NCBI RefSeq assembly: GCF_014692525.1
Contig: NZ_JACNYL010000002.1
Location: forward strand, 372,001-436,000
Origin: Sphingobacterium chuzhouense
GTDB lineage: Bacteria; Bacteroidota; Bacteroidia; Sphingobacteriales; Sphingobacteriaceae
Length of the DNA: 64,000 nucleotides
Reading direction: 5' to 3'
The notes under the pieces are model-generated. The model saw only the letters and a program-made list of their open reading frames with translations. It was not told the origin of the DNA and ran no database searches. Made by a program: the position numbers and the translations under genes. Shown one piece after another: positions 18,784 to 30,290 of this stretch (positions are counted from its first letter, which is position 1; every line of letters begins with the position of its first letter).

Positions 18784-18817
18784 AAAACCTTGGAGAGATT
18801 CCGAGGTTTTTCTTTTT
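18784..18817 (+). terminator. Terminator of grpE-dnaJ
   Basis: Nine-bp stem AAACCTTGG / CCGAGGTTT (one G-U pair) with a seven-base loop and a T-rich tail (TTCTTTTT), 20 bases after dnaJ. Confidence 0.9.
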
Positions 18818-18901
18818 ATATATAACATGAAATCGAATTAAGGTTGGTTAAGAATTGGAACAAAAATGCGTGTTGGTTGTTCAAAATATAAAGTATTATA
18901 T

Positions 18902-19645
18902 ATGATAACAACCGAGAAGCAAAAGCAAGAATCAGAGGCATTCTATCGGGATGCACTCCAGCTATTACTTGACAGCAAATGCGAATTTATGCTAGGAGGC
19001 GCTTTTGCCATGTTCCATTATACGGGTATATTCCGTGATACAAAAGACTTAGATATCTTTTGTAAGAGCAGCGAATACCCTAAAATATTAAAATATTTCG
19101 CTGCCCAAGGTTACGAAACCCAATTGACCGATATCCGTTGGCTGGCAAAAGTTTTTCATGGTGAATATTTCATCGATATCATTTTTGATACCGTTAGCAA
19201 TATTTGCACGGTAGATGATTCCTGGCACGAAAGAGCGTCTACAGGAACATTCGCTGACGTACCGGTACAATTTATACCGGTGGAGGAGCTTATTTGGTGT
19301 AAAATATACGTACAGAACCGGGAGCGGAACGACAGTGCCGATATCAATCATATTCTTTTAAAATATGGTAAGAGCGTGAACTGGGAACTATTGCTACGGC
19401 GCCTAAGCCCTCACTGGCATTTGTTATTGGCGCAGCTGCTGACCTTCCAGTTTGTGTATCCCGCCGATTATCGCGACATCATTCCTAAATGGATTTTCGA
19501 CGAGCTTATGGCTCGCGCAGCTGAACAATATGATCTCCCGCCCCCATTAGAAAAGGTTTGCCGGGGCCCTCTCATTGATCAAACCCAGTACGAAGTAGAT
19601 ATTAAAGAATGGGGGTACAAGTCCTCTACTATAACAACAATCTGA
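18902..19645 (+). CDS. Nucleotidyltransferase-fold protein
   Basis: A 247-residue protein with a nucleotidyltransferase core: GGAFAMFHYTG (from residue 32) and KDLDIF with the acidic pair D49 and D51, then a further strand with FIDIIFD. This resembles the stand-alone nucleotidyltransferase / AbiEii-like group, whose substrates are mostly unknown. The ATG at 18902 is preferred; one at 18866 would add 12 residues with no clear ribosome site. It lies 4 bases upstream of a metallophosphoesterase gene, so the pair probably acts together. No neighbouring antitoxin is seen, so a toxin-antitoxin role is not supported. Confidence 0.7.
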   Translation: MITTEKQKQESEAFYRDALQLLLDSKCEFMLGGAFAMFHYTGIFRDTKDLDIFCKSSEYPKILKYFAAQGYETQLTDIRWLAKVFHGEYFIDIIFDTVSNICTVDDSWHERASTGTFADVPVQFIPVEELIWCKIYVQNRERNDSADINHILLKYGKSVNWELLLRRLSPHWHLLLAQLLTFQFVYPADYRDIIPKWIFDELMARAAEQYDLPPPLEKVCRGPLIDQTQYEVDIKEWGYKSSTITTI

Positions 19646-19649
19646 TAAC

Positions 19650-20387
19650 ATGACAAAAAAGAAAAAAACTAAAATTGCCGCCATGGCCGATATTCATACC
19701 AAAATAACCGACCATGGCAGTTTGCGCTCGACCTTCGAACAAGTGTCTGAAGAAGCGGATATCTTGGTTATTTGCGGTGATCTAACGGATACAGGTGATG
19801 AGGACGAAGCAAAGATTCTCGGTGAGCAATTAGATATTTTAAAAATTCCTGTAATCGGTGTTTTAGGAAACCATGATTATGAAAAGGGACGACAAAAGAT
19901 TATCAAACAAATTCTTGCGGAACATAATATGACTATTCTAGACGGCGAATCCACGGTCGTCGAGAACGTAGGATTTGCGGGTGTAAAAGGATTTGGTGGA
20001 GGTTTTGACCAATATATGCTTTCCATATTTGGGGAAGATATGATGAAACAATATGTACATGAGGTGGTCAACGAATCTTTGCAATTAGACCGCGCTCTTA
20101 CACGGCTGGAACAAGAGTGTCCGGAGTTGCCAAAAGTGGCACTTTTACATTATGCTCCTATTAAAGAGACAATTGCAGGTGAACCCGAACAGTTATTTCC
20201 ATTTTTAGGTTCCTCCCATCTCGTAGAGCCTCTTATTCGACGTCAAGTTTCTGCAGCTTTTCACGGGCATGCGCACGCCGGCAAGCTCCGGGGTTCCACG
20301 ACAACCAAGATACCCGTATACAATGTCGCCCTTCCCGTGTTAAGAAAAGAACATGCGAACGCTCCCTATTTGATTGTCGAAGTGTAA
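19650..20387 (+). CDS. Calcineurin-like metallophosphoesterase
   Basis: A 245-residue cytoplasmic phosphoesterase with the family metal ligands in order: ADIH (D14, H16), GDLTDTG (D44), GNHD (N74, H75, D76), ALLHYAP and HGHAHAG near residue 205. It would hydrolyse a phosphomonoester or phosphodiester with two metal ions; the substrate is not known. It is translated with the upstream nucleotidyltransferase gene (4-base gap) and sits 23 bases ahead of the broken glycosyltransferase gene. Confidence 0.85.
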   Translation: MTKKKKTKIAAMADIHTKITDHGSLRSTFEQVSEEADILVICGDLTDTGDEDEAKILGEQLDILKIPVIGVLGNHDYEKGRQKIIKQILAEHNMTILDGESTVVENVGFAGVKGFGGGFDQYMLSIFGEDMMKQYVHEVVNESLQLDRALTRLEQECPELPKVALLHYAPIKETIAGEPEQLFPFLGSSHLVEPLIRRQVSAAFHGHAHAGKLRGSTTTKIPVYNVALPVLRKEHANAPYLIVEV

Positions 20388-20410
20388 CTGCATAACACAT
20401 TGTTAAGTTT

Positions 20411-21498
20411 ATGAAGAAATCCAAGCTCTCCAAAGTTCGCAGGATCGCGATCTTACGAACCAATTCCGGCTTGGGCGATTTACTGGTATGTTTGCCTGCC
20501 ATACAAGCACTACGATATACCTATCCGGATGCCGAAATTGTATGGATAGGATTACCGTGGCATAAAACATTTTAGCAGACAGAAAGACCTGCATAGACCG
20601 CGTTATTGGAGTGCCTCCGACTTTGCATTTAGCCAATATGGCTTCCTTGGAAACAATTAGCGAATTTGCTTTCTTCGAAACATTGCGAGCGGAAAACTTT
20701 GATATTGCCATCAACTTTCAAGCAGAAGAAACATTTTCTTGGGCTATAATCCGTGAGCTCCGAGCAAGATGCACGGTCGGGCAAACTATAAGCAACAAGC
20801 CTGTATACGATCGTAGCATTTCATTCTCGTATTATCAGCACGAAATTTTGCGGCATTTACATCTTGTAGAACTTGTAGGCGTAAAAAAGTTGATTTTGCA
20901 ACATACCTTGTATCTTTTTTCGGAAGAACGCACAGAAGCCGATCGACTAATTTTTCAGCAGGGAATCCTGCGACCCTTTATCATTATCCATGCAGGTGCT
21001 ACGGATATACGTCGACGTTGGCCTACCTCTAAATTCGCCGAACTCGCAGACTTGCTTATGGAAGATGGGTATGCTATTTTATTAACCGGTAGTGAGCAGG
21101 AGTTTTTCGTTATTGAAGAAATAACGTAGAAAATGAAGAATCGCCCATTTTTTATTTTCGAAGGACTTTCTTTAGGGGTAATGGCAGCATTACAAGAGAA
21201 AAGCCGTCTTTTAATTTCGAACGATACCGGGCCGTTGCACCTAGCTCGTACAGTGGAGTGTGCCACGGTTGGAATATACTGGGCGCCAAATGTAATCAAC
21301 TGGAGACCTCTATATCAAGATAAACATCTACAAATGATCTCGTGGGAGCTAACATGTCCTGAATGTGGAATAATTCCTAATAATCCCTATCCTTTCGAAC
21401 CAAAGACACAACGTTGTGAACATCTTCACTCCTTTGTCGCGTCCATTGAAGTTGATGATATACTGACAGCCGCCCGTTCCCTTCTTAGAAATTGTTAA
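20411..21498 (+). pseudogene. Glycosyltransferase family 9 (heptosyltransferase-like), disrupted twice
   Basis: The frame from the ATG at 20411 reads MKKSKLSKVRRIAILRTNSG and LGDLLVCLPAIQALRYTYPD, the usual GT9 N-terminus, and stops at TAG 20573-20575. The same protein continues in another frame from about 20572 (LADRKTCIDRVIG), with later GT9 motifs IIIHAGATDIRRRWP and, after an in-frame TAG at 21127-21129, LLISNDTGPLHLA and a C-terminus to 21498. One missing T in the run at 20570-20573 would explain the frameshift; the second lesion is a nonsense codon. Intact relatives add heptose or similar sugars to lipopolysaccharide core. Two independent lesions suggest a true pseudogene. Confidence 0.85.
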
Positions 21499-21598
21499 GG
21501 ATTGTTTTCTGACAAAAAAATCTCATCAACAGCTGGGAACTTTCTGACTTCTGAAGCGTTATATAGTAGAATAGTTTTTCATTACATATTTACTTGTC

Positions 21599-22255
21599 AT
21601 GCAAAGGAATTTTTATCAAAGAAATAGTCTTTCTATTGTATTTATATCTCTCTTTGTGATCGCTTTATTTGCACAATTTTATTTCGGTTGGAAAAAGAAC
21701 AATGTAGAGCTTCAGGAGCAGGGATTATCAACATTACCATTGGAAGATTATGTAATAACAGGTCATTTTATTGCAGCTACTTTTGAAAACTTTCAAAGTG
21801 AATTTCTACAAATGATGTTGTATGTTGTATTAACTATTTCTCTGCGCCAAATTGGCTCGGCAGAATCAAAAAGCTTGACAGAAAAAGAAGAAGTAGATCG
21901 AGAGCCGATACCACATGCAAATGCTCCGGGACCTGTAAAAAAAGGTGGATGGCAACTCAAACTATACAAACATTCATTGACCATCGCATTTGCCCTATTA
22001 TTTATTTTCAGCTGGACTATGCACCTCTATGGCAGTTATAGAAATTTTAACGAGGAACAGATAATTAAGGGAGAGCCTTCTGTTACATTGGGGCATTTTA
22101 TCCAAGAGCCTGATTTTTGGTTCGAAACATTCCAAAATTGGCAGAGCGAATTCCTATCCGTAGCATCTATTGTGCTCCTGACTATATTTTTACGTCAAAA
22201 AGGATCGCCCGAGTCCAAACCGGTCGATGCGCCTCACTTGGAAACCGGAAAATAA
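21599..22255 (+). CDS. DUF6766 family membrane protein with internal duplication
   Basis: A 218-residue inner membrane protein made of two similar halves (about 1-85 and 120-205). Each half has a transmembrane helix, then a soluble part ending in an N-x-Q-SEFL segment (NFQSEFLQM in the first, NWQSEFLSV in the second), a second helix and L-RQ-GS-ESK. This pattern matches the DUF6766 family, of unknown function. A charged linker (EKEEVDREPI) joins the halves. It stands alone, 100 bases after the glycosyltransferase remnant. The role is unknown. Confidence 0.75.
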   Translation: MQRNFYQRNSLSIVFISLFVIALFAQFYFGWKKNNVELQEQGLSTLPLEDYVITGHFIAATFENFQSEFLQMMLYVVLTISLRQIGSAESKSLTEKEEVDREPIPHANAPGPVKKGGWQLKLYKHSLTIAFALLFIFSWTMHLYGSYRNFNEEQIIKGEPSVTLGHFIQEPDFWFETFQNWQSEFLSVASIVLLTIFLRQKGSPESKPVDAPHLETGK

Positions 22256-22513
22256 TTAATCGGGATGCTCGTCATCTGCCATTCTTACGCTGCCAATTTA
22301 TCCCTTTCCCTGCCAAATTGCCTACATGGAATTATTTCATGTTTATGGATATTCTATTTTTTGAAAAAAAAGTAAAATAATATTCAAGCTTTCAATCAGT
22401 TGCACAAACAAACATTTTAATGACATTTAATCCTTGTATTGGCACAAGTATTGAATAAACTGAACTAAATTGACAGAAAGTCAAATAATAAGAATAAATT
22501 AAATTAAAGTATC

Positions 22514-23113
22514 ATGAAAAAGTTTTACTTAACATTGGCAGCTGTAGCAGCCTTAACATTTGCTTCACAAGCACAAACAGAACAAGGTAAATTTGTTATC
22601 GGTGGCGGGGTTGGATTTAATACAGAATCTACTAAAGACACTGATTTGAAATCTACTGGATTTAATATTATGCCATCTGCTGGCTATTTCGTATCCGACA
22701 ACATTGCTGTAGGAATCGGTTTAGGTTATCAATGGAACAAAAACGAATACGATGCGGAAGCGAATGTAACAGAACGTACAAATAGTGCTTTTGCTGTTGC
22801 TCCTTTTGGTAGATGGTATTCTGCTAATGGCCCTGTGCGATTCTTCGGACAGCTTTCGGTACCGATGTCCTGGGGAAACCAAAAAGTGAATGATGAAAAA
22901 ACTGCTGATATTAGTAACTATGGCGTTGAATTAGCTCCCGGTATCGCATATTTCCCTACATCAAAAATCGGATTGGAATTCAAAGTAAGAGGTTTATATT
23001 TTAACTCCAACATCACGGAACCTGAAGGAAGCTCTGCTAAAACAACCGTTAATTCATTTGGTTTAGATGCTAATTCATTGGCTCCAACTGTTGGTGTACA
23101 GTTTTATTTTTAA
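22514..23113 (+). CDS. Small outer membrane beta-barrel protein
   Basis: A 199-residue porin-like protein: signal peptide MKKFYLTLAAVAALTFASQA followed by alternating beta strands (GKFVIGGGVGFNTE, NIAVGIGLGYQWNKN, RWYSANGPVRFFGQLSVP) and a C-terminal strand ending in aromatic residues (VGVQFYF), the signal for barrel insertion. An eight-strand OmpX/OmpW-like barrel is likely. It is monocistronic with a terminator 31 bases after the stop. Function is unknown; such proteins are often abundant structural porins. Confidence 0.85.
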   Translation: MKKFYLTLAAVAALTFASQAQTEQGKFVIGGGVGFNTESTKDTDLKSTGFNIMPSAGYFVSDNIAVGIGLGYQWNKNEYDAEANVTERTNSAFAVAPFGRWYSANGPVRFFGQLSVPMSWGNQKVNDEKTADISNYGVELAPGIAYFPTSKIGLEFKVRGLYFNSNITEPEGSSAKTTVNSFGLDANSLAPTVGVQFYF

Positions 23114-23144
23114 TACAAATCATTAACGCAGGATAACACCATTC

Positions 23145-23174
23145 AAAAAGCCGGTCATATGAACCGGCTTTTTT
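23145..23174. terminator. Bidirectional terminator between the barrel protein and isocitrate dehydrogenase genes
   Basis: Stem AAAAAGCCGGT / ACCGGCTTTTT with a seven-base loop, flanked by A and T runs on both sides, between converging genes. Confidence 0.9.
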
Positions 23175-23201
23175 GTTGTAATGCATTTTATTATGACGTT
23201 C

Positions 23202-25424
<2,223 letters not shown>

Positions 25425-25543
25425 CTATTGAAATATTCTTAATGTTCGATGAATAAGGATAAACGTCATTGTGTTTCCGTTTATCTTAAAAATTCGCCTA
25501 AAGGTAAGCATTTGAACGCAAAAATGGAAGTGGTATCGGCAGT

Positions 25544-26671
25544 TCAAATTTGATCAGCCAACGCCAGCAACGCGAACGAACCTAACCAATGGCTTCCCAT
25601 ATAATCATCGTCCGAAATATTTTTCAGCGAAAAATCAATATGCGTATTGGCGAGCGGCACCAAGGTATGCTGTAATTCCGGTAATACACGGGCAATACCA
25701 TACAAACAGTTTGCCCGGCTAAAATTCAGGCCATCCAAATGCACCAGCTTGCCGTCCGTACGATCACTTACAATAGCCGGTTGGAGGGTTTCGATTTCGG
25801 CCTCAAATAATACCGGTAAAAAATTCACTAACCAGTTTTGGTACGCATCTTTCGACATGACCTTACTCATAAGATAAGCCTCTTCCAGGCAAGGCGAAAG
25901 AAAATCATAACCACTGGGTTCATATGCTAGGTTACAATTTTTATCCTGCTCGAAAAAACGTATACTATTGGTTTTTATAGCATTTAGCAATGCCATATCA
26001 CCAGTCTCTTCCGCATATTCGTACATCAAGGTGAGACTAAAAGCCGTGTTGTCATGTTGCCCTGTACGGATAGGATACACCAATTTAGATAAATATTGCT
26101 GTGTGCGTTCCGACAGCAGGTCGACCAAAGGTTGCAATGTCTTCGCCCATTCCTGCGCATCCGCATTCCGCCATGATATTAGTTCCTGTTGCAGCTTAAA
26201 CAGCCATGCCCAACCGTAAGTACGTTCAAAGCTCAGGTTATTTTCGTCCTGGAAGAAAGCTAGTTCCACCGCCAGGTTTTCCTTTGTAATGTGGCTTTTT
26301 AACAATTGGTGAATCTTTCCGTCCGAATCAAGTTCCGGATACTGTTTCAGCAACCGTACAATAGACCAATAGCCATGTACGGACGAATGCCAATCAAAAC
26401 AACCGTAAAAAATAGGACGCAACGCCTTAGGAGATTTTAGGTCAGCTTCGCTTCCCAATACCTGACCTAATTTATTTGGATATTCAATCGTTAAACAGTG
26501 TATAGGTAGTTCAAAAATTCGCTTTGCAGTTTCCTCGGTTAAGGATAATCGTTCTACCCTATTGCTATCCTTCACGTTTTCCTCTTTTGGTTTATTCCGT
26601 GATTCACAAGAAAGAAAAAACGTAATAACTCCAATACCAATGAACTGTAAAACCAAATTTCTATACTGCAT
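25544..26671 (-). CDS. DUF2891 family lipoprotein
   Basis: A 375-residue protein with a lipoprotein signal peptide (ITFFLSC, lipidated cysteine near residue 24) and a mostly helical body typical of DUF2891: PIFYGCFDWHSSVHGYW near residue 90 and ERTYGWAWLFKLQQEL near 150, ending in DDYMGSHWLGSFALLAL. The alpha-helical toroid pattern with conserved Trp/His suggests a carbohydrate-active or sugar-binding enzyme, but no activity is established. It is probably anchored in the periplasm. No operon partners on this strand. Confidence 0.8.
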   Translation of the reverse strand: MQYRNLVLQFIGIGVITFFLSCESRNKPKEENVKDSNRVERLSLTEETAKRIFELPIHCLTIEYPNKLGQVLGSEADLKSPKALRPIFYGCFDWHSSVHGYWSIVRLLKQYPELDSDGKIHQLLKSHITKENLAVELAFFQDENNLSFERTYGWAWLFKLQQELISWRNADAQEWAKTLQPLVDLLSERTQQYLSKLVYPIRTGQHDNTAFSLTLMYEYAEETGDMALLNAIKTNSIRFFEQDKNCNLAYEPSGYDFLSPCLEEAYLMSKVMSKDAYQNWLVNFLPVLFEAEIETLQPAIVSDRTDGKLVHLDGLNFSRANCLYGIARVLPELQHTLVPLANTHIDFSLKNISDDDYMGSHWLGSFALLALADQI

Positions 26672-26799
26672 AACTCATTATTTTAGTCAACAATTATACT
26701 TTTACACGTAAAAATAGAAATAAAAAGCCTTAAACAAGAACGTTTTGCGTTATCCACACCCGTGTACTATCCCCCTTATTATCATAAAAGGTCGCCTCA

Positions 26800-26947
26800 A
26801 AAATTTTGGAATATGCAGAAATATCATTCTTGCACATCCCATCCCATCAAAACTATACTCGATGCGGGAAAAGTGCGGGGTAGAGGGACGCATCAAATTT
26901 TTAAGCGACGATTTTTTTTGCTTCTTTTTTTGAGGAAAAAAAAGAAG
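26800..26947. repeat. Dispersed palindromic intergenic repeat, copy 1
   Basis: Fills the gap between the DUF2891 and MFS genes. It ends on the plus strand with the module AAGCGACGA, a T-run, GCTTC, and a hairpin CTTCTTTTTTT / AAAAAAAGAAG (26921-26947, loop GAGG plus one A). The same module occurs at both ends of the gap near 46.6-46.9 kb. An inner stretch GCACATCCCATCCCATCAAA (26832-26851) resembles the reverse complement of 46630-46650. The rest of the gap (26672-26800) holds nothing I can name. Confidence 0.6.
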
Positions 26948-26956
26948 AAGAATATT

Positions 26957-26964
26957 TACCTTTG
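26957..26964 (+). promoter_or_regulatory. Candidate -7 box of the MFS gene
   Basis: TACCTTTG matches TAnnTTTG and ends 23 bases before the ATG. A TTTG 24 bases upstream lies within the repeat hairpin and may serve as -33, though the spacing is long. Confidence 0.45.
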
Positions 26965-26987
26965 CGCTCTCTATTCAGCACAGGCAA

Positions 26988-28148
26988 ATGAACAAAGCAC
27001 TTATCGCGTTAGCATTTGGCGGATTAGCTATTGGGATGACAGAATTTACCATGATGGGCATCCTTCCAGACATCGCCAAAGATTTGAAAATTGACATTCC
27101 CGAAGCCAGTAATTTAATTGCACTTTATGCACTGGGCGTAGTGGTGGGTGCACCTACCTTGGTTGCTTTCAGTGGAAAATATTCCCCACGGAATATATTA
27201 CTTTTTTTGATGCTTTTGTTTTTCGTATTCAATGGCATTTTCGCTATTGCACCGAACAAGGTCTTGCTATTAACTTCACGCTTTATATCCGGTTTTCCGC
27301 ATGGTGCTTTTTTTGGAGTCGGTTCCGTAGTTGCCGCGCGACTCGCTAAGCCGGGCAAAGAGGCACAGGCTATCTCTATCATGTTTACGGGAATGACTAT
27401 AGCCAACTTAGCAGGCGTACCTTTGGGAACTTATATCGGTCATCATTATTCTTGGCGGATTACATACGGAGTCATTAGTTTATTGGGTCTCATTACCTTT
27501 TTAGCGATCTATTTTTGGATGCCGAAAATGGAAGCCAGCAAAACAAATAACGTATTGAAACAGATCAGCTATTTCGCCCGCTGGGACGCCTGGTTAATGG
27601 TTGCCGTTATCGCTATCGGGACAGGTGGTTTGTTCGCATGGATATCCTATATCGCTCCATTAGTAACAGACGTATCAAATCTCCCTGAAAACCGTGTTCC
27701 TATTATCATGATATTGGTTGGATTGGGCATGTTTTTCGGAAACATCATTGGGGGCAAACTGGCCGACAGCATAACACCCTCGAAGGCAGTGATTATTGGC
27801 TTTATTTCGATGGCAACGTGCCTGTTGATCTTGTTTTTTATCGCGCACATCACCTATTTAGCCTATCCAATGGCATTCATCACGGGATTAATTTCCTTCT
27901 CTATCGGTTCGCCGCTACAAATGATGTTGATCAACAATGCCAAAGGTGCCGAGACATTTGCCGCTGCGGCCGGACAAGCAAGTTTTAATATTGGGAACAC
28001 GCTGGGAGCTTATCTCGGCGCTATCCCTATTACAATCGGATATGCTTATAACTACCCGTCGCTCGTGGGGGTATGCATGGCCAGTATGGGCGCTATTCTC
28101 GCCTATGTTTTCTGGAGAAAAGTGGTTAGAGCGAAAATGAACGTCTAA
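26988..28148 (+). CDS. MFS transporter, DHA1 (AraJ/sugar-efflux-like) family
   Basis: A 386-residue major facilitator with about 12 transmembrane helices. The N-terminus (ALAFGGLAIGMTEFTMMGIL, then PDIAKDL) and the motif-C-like segment GMTIANLAGVPLGTYIG are typical of the DHA1 group of AraJ, PbuE and drug or sugar exporters. The substrate is not predictable. It converges on the DUF3810 gene; the two stop codons overlap by 4 bases. A promoter box lies just upstream, beside the intergenic repeat. Confidence 0.88.
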   Translation: MNKALIALAFGGLAIGMTEFTMMGILPDIAKDLKIDIPEASNLIALYALGVVVGAPTLVAFSGKYSPRNILLFLMLLFFVFNGIFAIAPNKVLLLTSRFISGFPHGAFFGVGSVVAARLAKPGKEAQAISIMFTGMTIANLAGVPLGTYIGHHYSWRITYGVISLLGLITFLAIYFWMPKMEASKTNNVLKQISYFARWDAWLMVAVIAIGTGGLFAWISYIAPLVTDVSNLPENRVPIIMILVGLGMFFGNIIGGKLADSITPSKAVIIGFISMATCLLILFFIAHITYLAYPMAFITGLISFSIGSPLQMMLINNAKGAETFAAAAGQASFNIGNTLGAYLGAIPITIGYAYNYPSLVGVCMASMGAILAYVFWRKVVRAKMNV

Positions 28149-29230
28149 AAGACACGTTGCTTTTCCCAAGCAATCACCAAGCGGCTCATTAGCGAATAAC
28201 GTGCCATGCCTTCGGGTTGGTTATTATGGCGCAGATAGCTCCCGTAAAACCAATTGGTTACGCGATTAAATGTACCGTAATATTGTTGCCAAAATAGACG
28301 TTCTTGTGCATAATCATGGCGGACGTCTTCCGATAGCTTCGCAAGATAAGATTCATAGCGCGTCTTATCTTGAAAATATAGCGGTCGGAGTAAATACTGC
28401 ACAGCCTCATAATAAGCTGCATAACGATACCATGTATTCGAATGGTCCTGGAGCATCAAAAAAGCGATAAAATTACATTCATCTTCAAAACCTATCCCCA
28501 TCTGATGGGCTAATTCGTGTACCAACGTAAAAGGATACGAAGTTTTGGGCATGATACCATTCACCTGCACTTCTTGTGTAAAAGGATTAAAATATCCTGT
28601 TACCGTAAAGTAGGAAACTAACGTGCTAGATAATGGCTGTTTCGCTTTTACCTGTGTGCCGGACAGCATGGGTAAGCGATCACCGCTTTTTCGCATGAGT
28701 TGTTGCAACTCTTGGCGTGCCCGGGACTTATCCATCGCGGTTGTATCCAACTGCGCCCGGAGTTGGTTGATTTCTATTATATAACGATCTAGTATTTCGA
28801 TATAATCCTCTGTAACAATAGTGTCGATTTCTAATCCGAGCTGTTGTTGTAAAGGTACCCGATAATAATGCAACCCCCAGCTCACATAGAAGTAAATATA
28901 GGTGCCCAGCAGCACCAGGACAAACTGCATCAATCTCTTCTGCGCCACTCTCCATTTACGTTTAACGAATGCCATCACCGCAGCTGTCGCCATCCACAGT
29001 AAACACCCAGATAAGAGAACGTAGAATACGTCGCCGATACTAAACGGTAACCAACCGAATAATAATTTCGGCAAATGCGAAAAAAGCGGATAAAACTGTC
29101 GGCTATAGTATTGCTCGATAAATGCCGGCGACTGCTTTATCCACGATAAAACGAACATCACAACAAGGCACACCGCTATCGCAATGAAATAGCCTCTATT
29201 TCCGTTTTTTAAATTAACTTTCGGTTTCAA
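28145..29230 (-). CDS. DUF3810 family membrane protein with metallopeptidase-like HELAH motif
   Basis: A 361-residue protein: three N-terminal transmembrane helices (about 13-30, 60-85, 98-115), then a soluble domain with HELAHQMGIGFEDECNF, where HExxH and a downstream Glu form a zincin-type site. This layout defines DUF3810, common in Bacteroidota and Firmicutes, with no proven substrate. Its start overlaps the nucleoid-associated protein gene by 17 bases, so it is the third gene of the deacetylase - NdpA - DUF3810 transcript. Confidence 0.85.
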   Translation of the reverse strand: MKPKVNLKNGNRGYFIAIAVCLVVMFVLSWIKQSPAFIEQYYSRQFYPLFSHLPKLLFGWLPFSIGDVFYVLLSGCLLWMATAAVMAFVKRKWRVAQKRLMQFVLVLLGTYIYFYVSWGLHYYRVPLQQQLGLEIDTIVTEDYIEILDRYIIEINQLRAQLDTTAMDKSRARQELQQLMRKSGDRLPMLSGTQVKAKQPLSSTLVSYFTVTGYFNPFTQEVQVNGIMPKTSYPFTLVHELAHQMGIGFEDECNFIAFLMLQDHSNTWYRYAAYYEAVQYLLRPLYFQDKTRYESYLAKLSEDVRHDYAQERLFWQQYYGTFNRVTNWFYGSYLRHNNQPEGMARYSLMSRLVIAWEKQRVF

Positions 29231-30269
29231 AATATAGTTTGTAATAATTTAAACCCCTTTCCTCATCAAAGCCAGACTCTATATAATCTCGCTTGCCGTG
29301 CACATAAATATGAAAGTTTTTGTCCAATTTAATGACTGATTTGTAGGAAGCCGCCATTTTCTTTACCGCTGGGGAGGCAATTTCAAAGTTTGATTGGAAC
29401 GGGGTATCGAACTCTTCCGCAAAGTTTTCTTGATATTCCTTGAAGAGTGAGGCCGCCTGCGGGTTACCAATGACTTCCTCTTCGAATTCGCCTTGATCGA
29501 ACGTCTCCTTTGTTTTAAAATAGTTCATCGAGCGGTTTAAGAGATCAATTTTGTCTGCATTTTCCAATTCAAACGCTTCATCCAATTTATCATGGACAAA
29601 ATTCTTATAGACTTTCAGTAAATTTCCGGTCTGCTGGAAGCTATCGTTACGCGCTTTGATCTTCAAAAAATCATCTTTCCAATATACGGCCTCCGATTGG
29701 TTCGTTTGGTCTACGACTAACACCTTATATCCCTCCTCTTCTTCCGTCTTCACGACAACCACACCTTTGTCCAATTTGTTGATATTGATGGCTTCCTGTT
29801 CATAATCCAAATCAAAACCACCTGCGTTTGGGTACACCTTTAAATAAGCTTCCTTGTTCTCGGATTTAAAGATGCCGACAGCGTCATGTTCTTCCCCTTC
29901 CAATTGCACATTTTTGAGCGCAACGATATAAACCTCCCCTGCTTTTATTTTCGGATGTTCCGAAACTTCGTAGAGGTGTTTCGCCAGTTGTTGGGACATA
30001 TCATGGAAAGCCATCTTCCCATCAAAGTATTGCTTCGCAAAATAATAGACTTCGTTGAGTTGCAAATCATCGTTCGGATGATAAAAACGATAAATCTCGT
30101 TCGCTTTGCTAAAAGGTTTCATAAAATACTGCATCAGCAGATCTGGCAGCACCTCATCCTGCGAAATATCAACGGGCGTGTCAGATAGTACATAAAACTC
30201 ATCCTGCGCCTTGTTCCCTACACGATGTATGGAAAGTTGTTCAAAAGTTGCGTCTTGGTGAAAAAACAT
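29214..30269 (-). CDS. Nucleoid-associated protein (NdpA/YejK family)
   Basis: A 351-residue protein of the 37-kDa nucleoid-associated family: IHRVGNKAQDEFYVLSDTPV near the N-terminus, GGFDLDYEQEAININKLDKG in the middle and a C-terminal winged region. Members bind the nucleoid and are poorly understood. It lies 21 bases after the deacetylase gene and overlaps the DUF3810 gene. Translation starts at an ATG behind an A-rich stretch. Confidence 0.88.
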   Translation of the reverse strand: MFFHQDATFEQLSIHRVGNKAQDEFYVLSDTPVDISQDEVLPDLLMQYFMKPFSKANEIYRFYHPNDDLQLNEVYYFAKQYFDGKMAFHDMSQQLAKHLYEVSEHPKIKAGEVYIVALKNVQLEGEEHDAVGIFKSENKEAYLKVYPNAGGFDLDYEQEAININKLDKGVVVVKTEEEEGYKVLVVDQTNQSEAVYWKDDFLKIKARNDSFQQTGNLLKVYKNFVHDKLDEAFELENADKIDLLNRSMNYFKTKETFDQGEFEEEVIGNPQAASLFKEYQENFAEEFDTPFQSNFEIASPAVKKMAASYKSVIKLDKNFHIYVHGKRDYIESGFDEERGLNYYKLYFETES

Positions 30270-30290
30270 TTTTTTTTTTAGTATTTAGTA

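Noticed and set aside
18902-20387. Toxin-antitoxin system (AbiE type)
   Set aside because: The partner is a phosphoesterase, not an AbiEi-like antitoxin regulator.
26762-27094. 110-residue frame before the MFS gene
   Set aside because: It runs through the repeat and overlaps the MFS gene in another frame; the composition is not protein-like.
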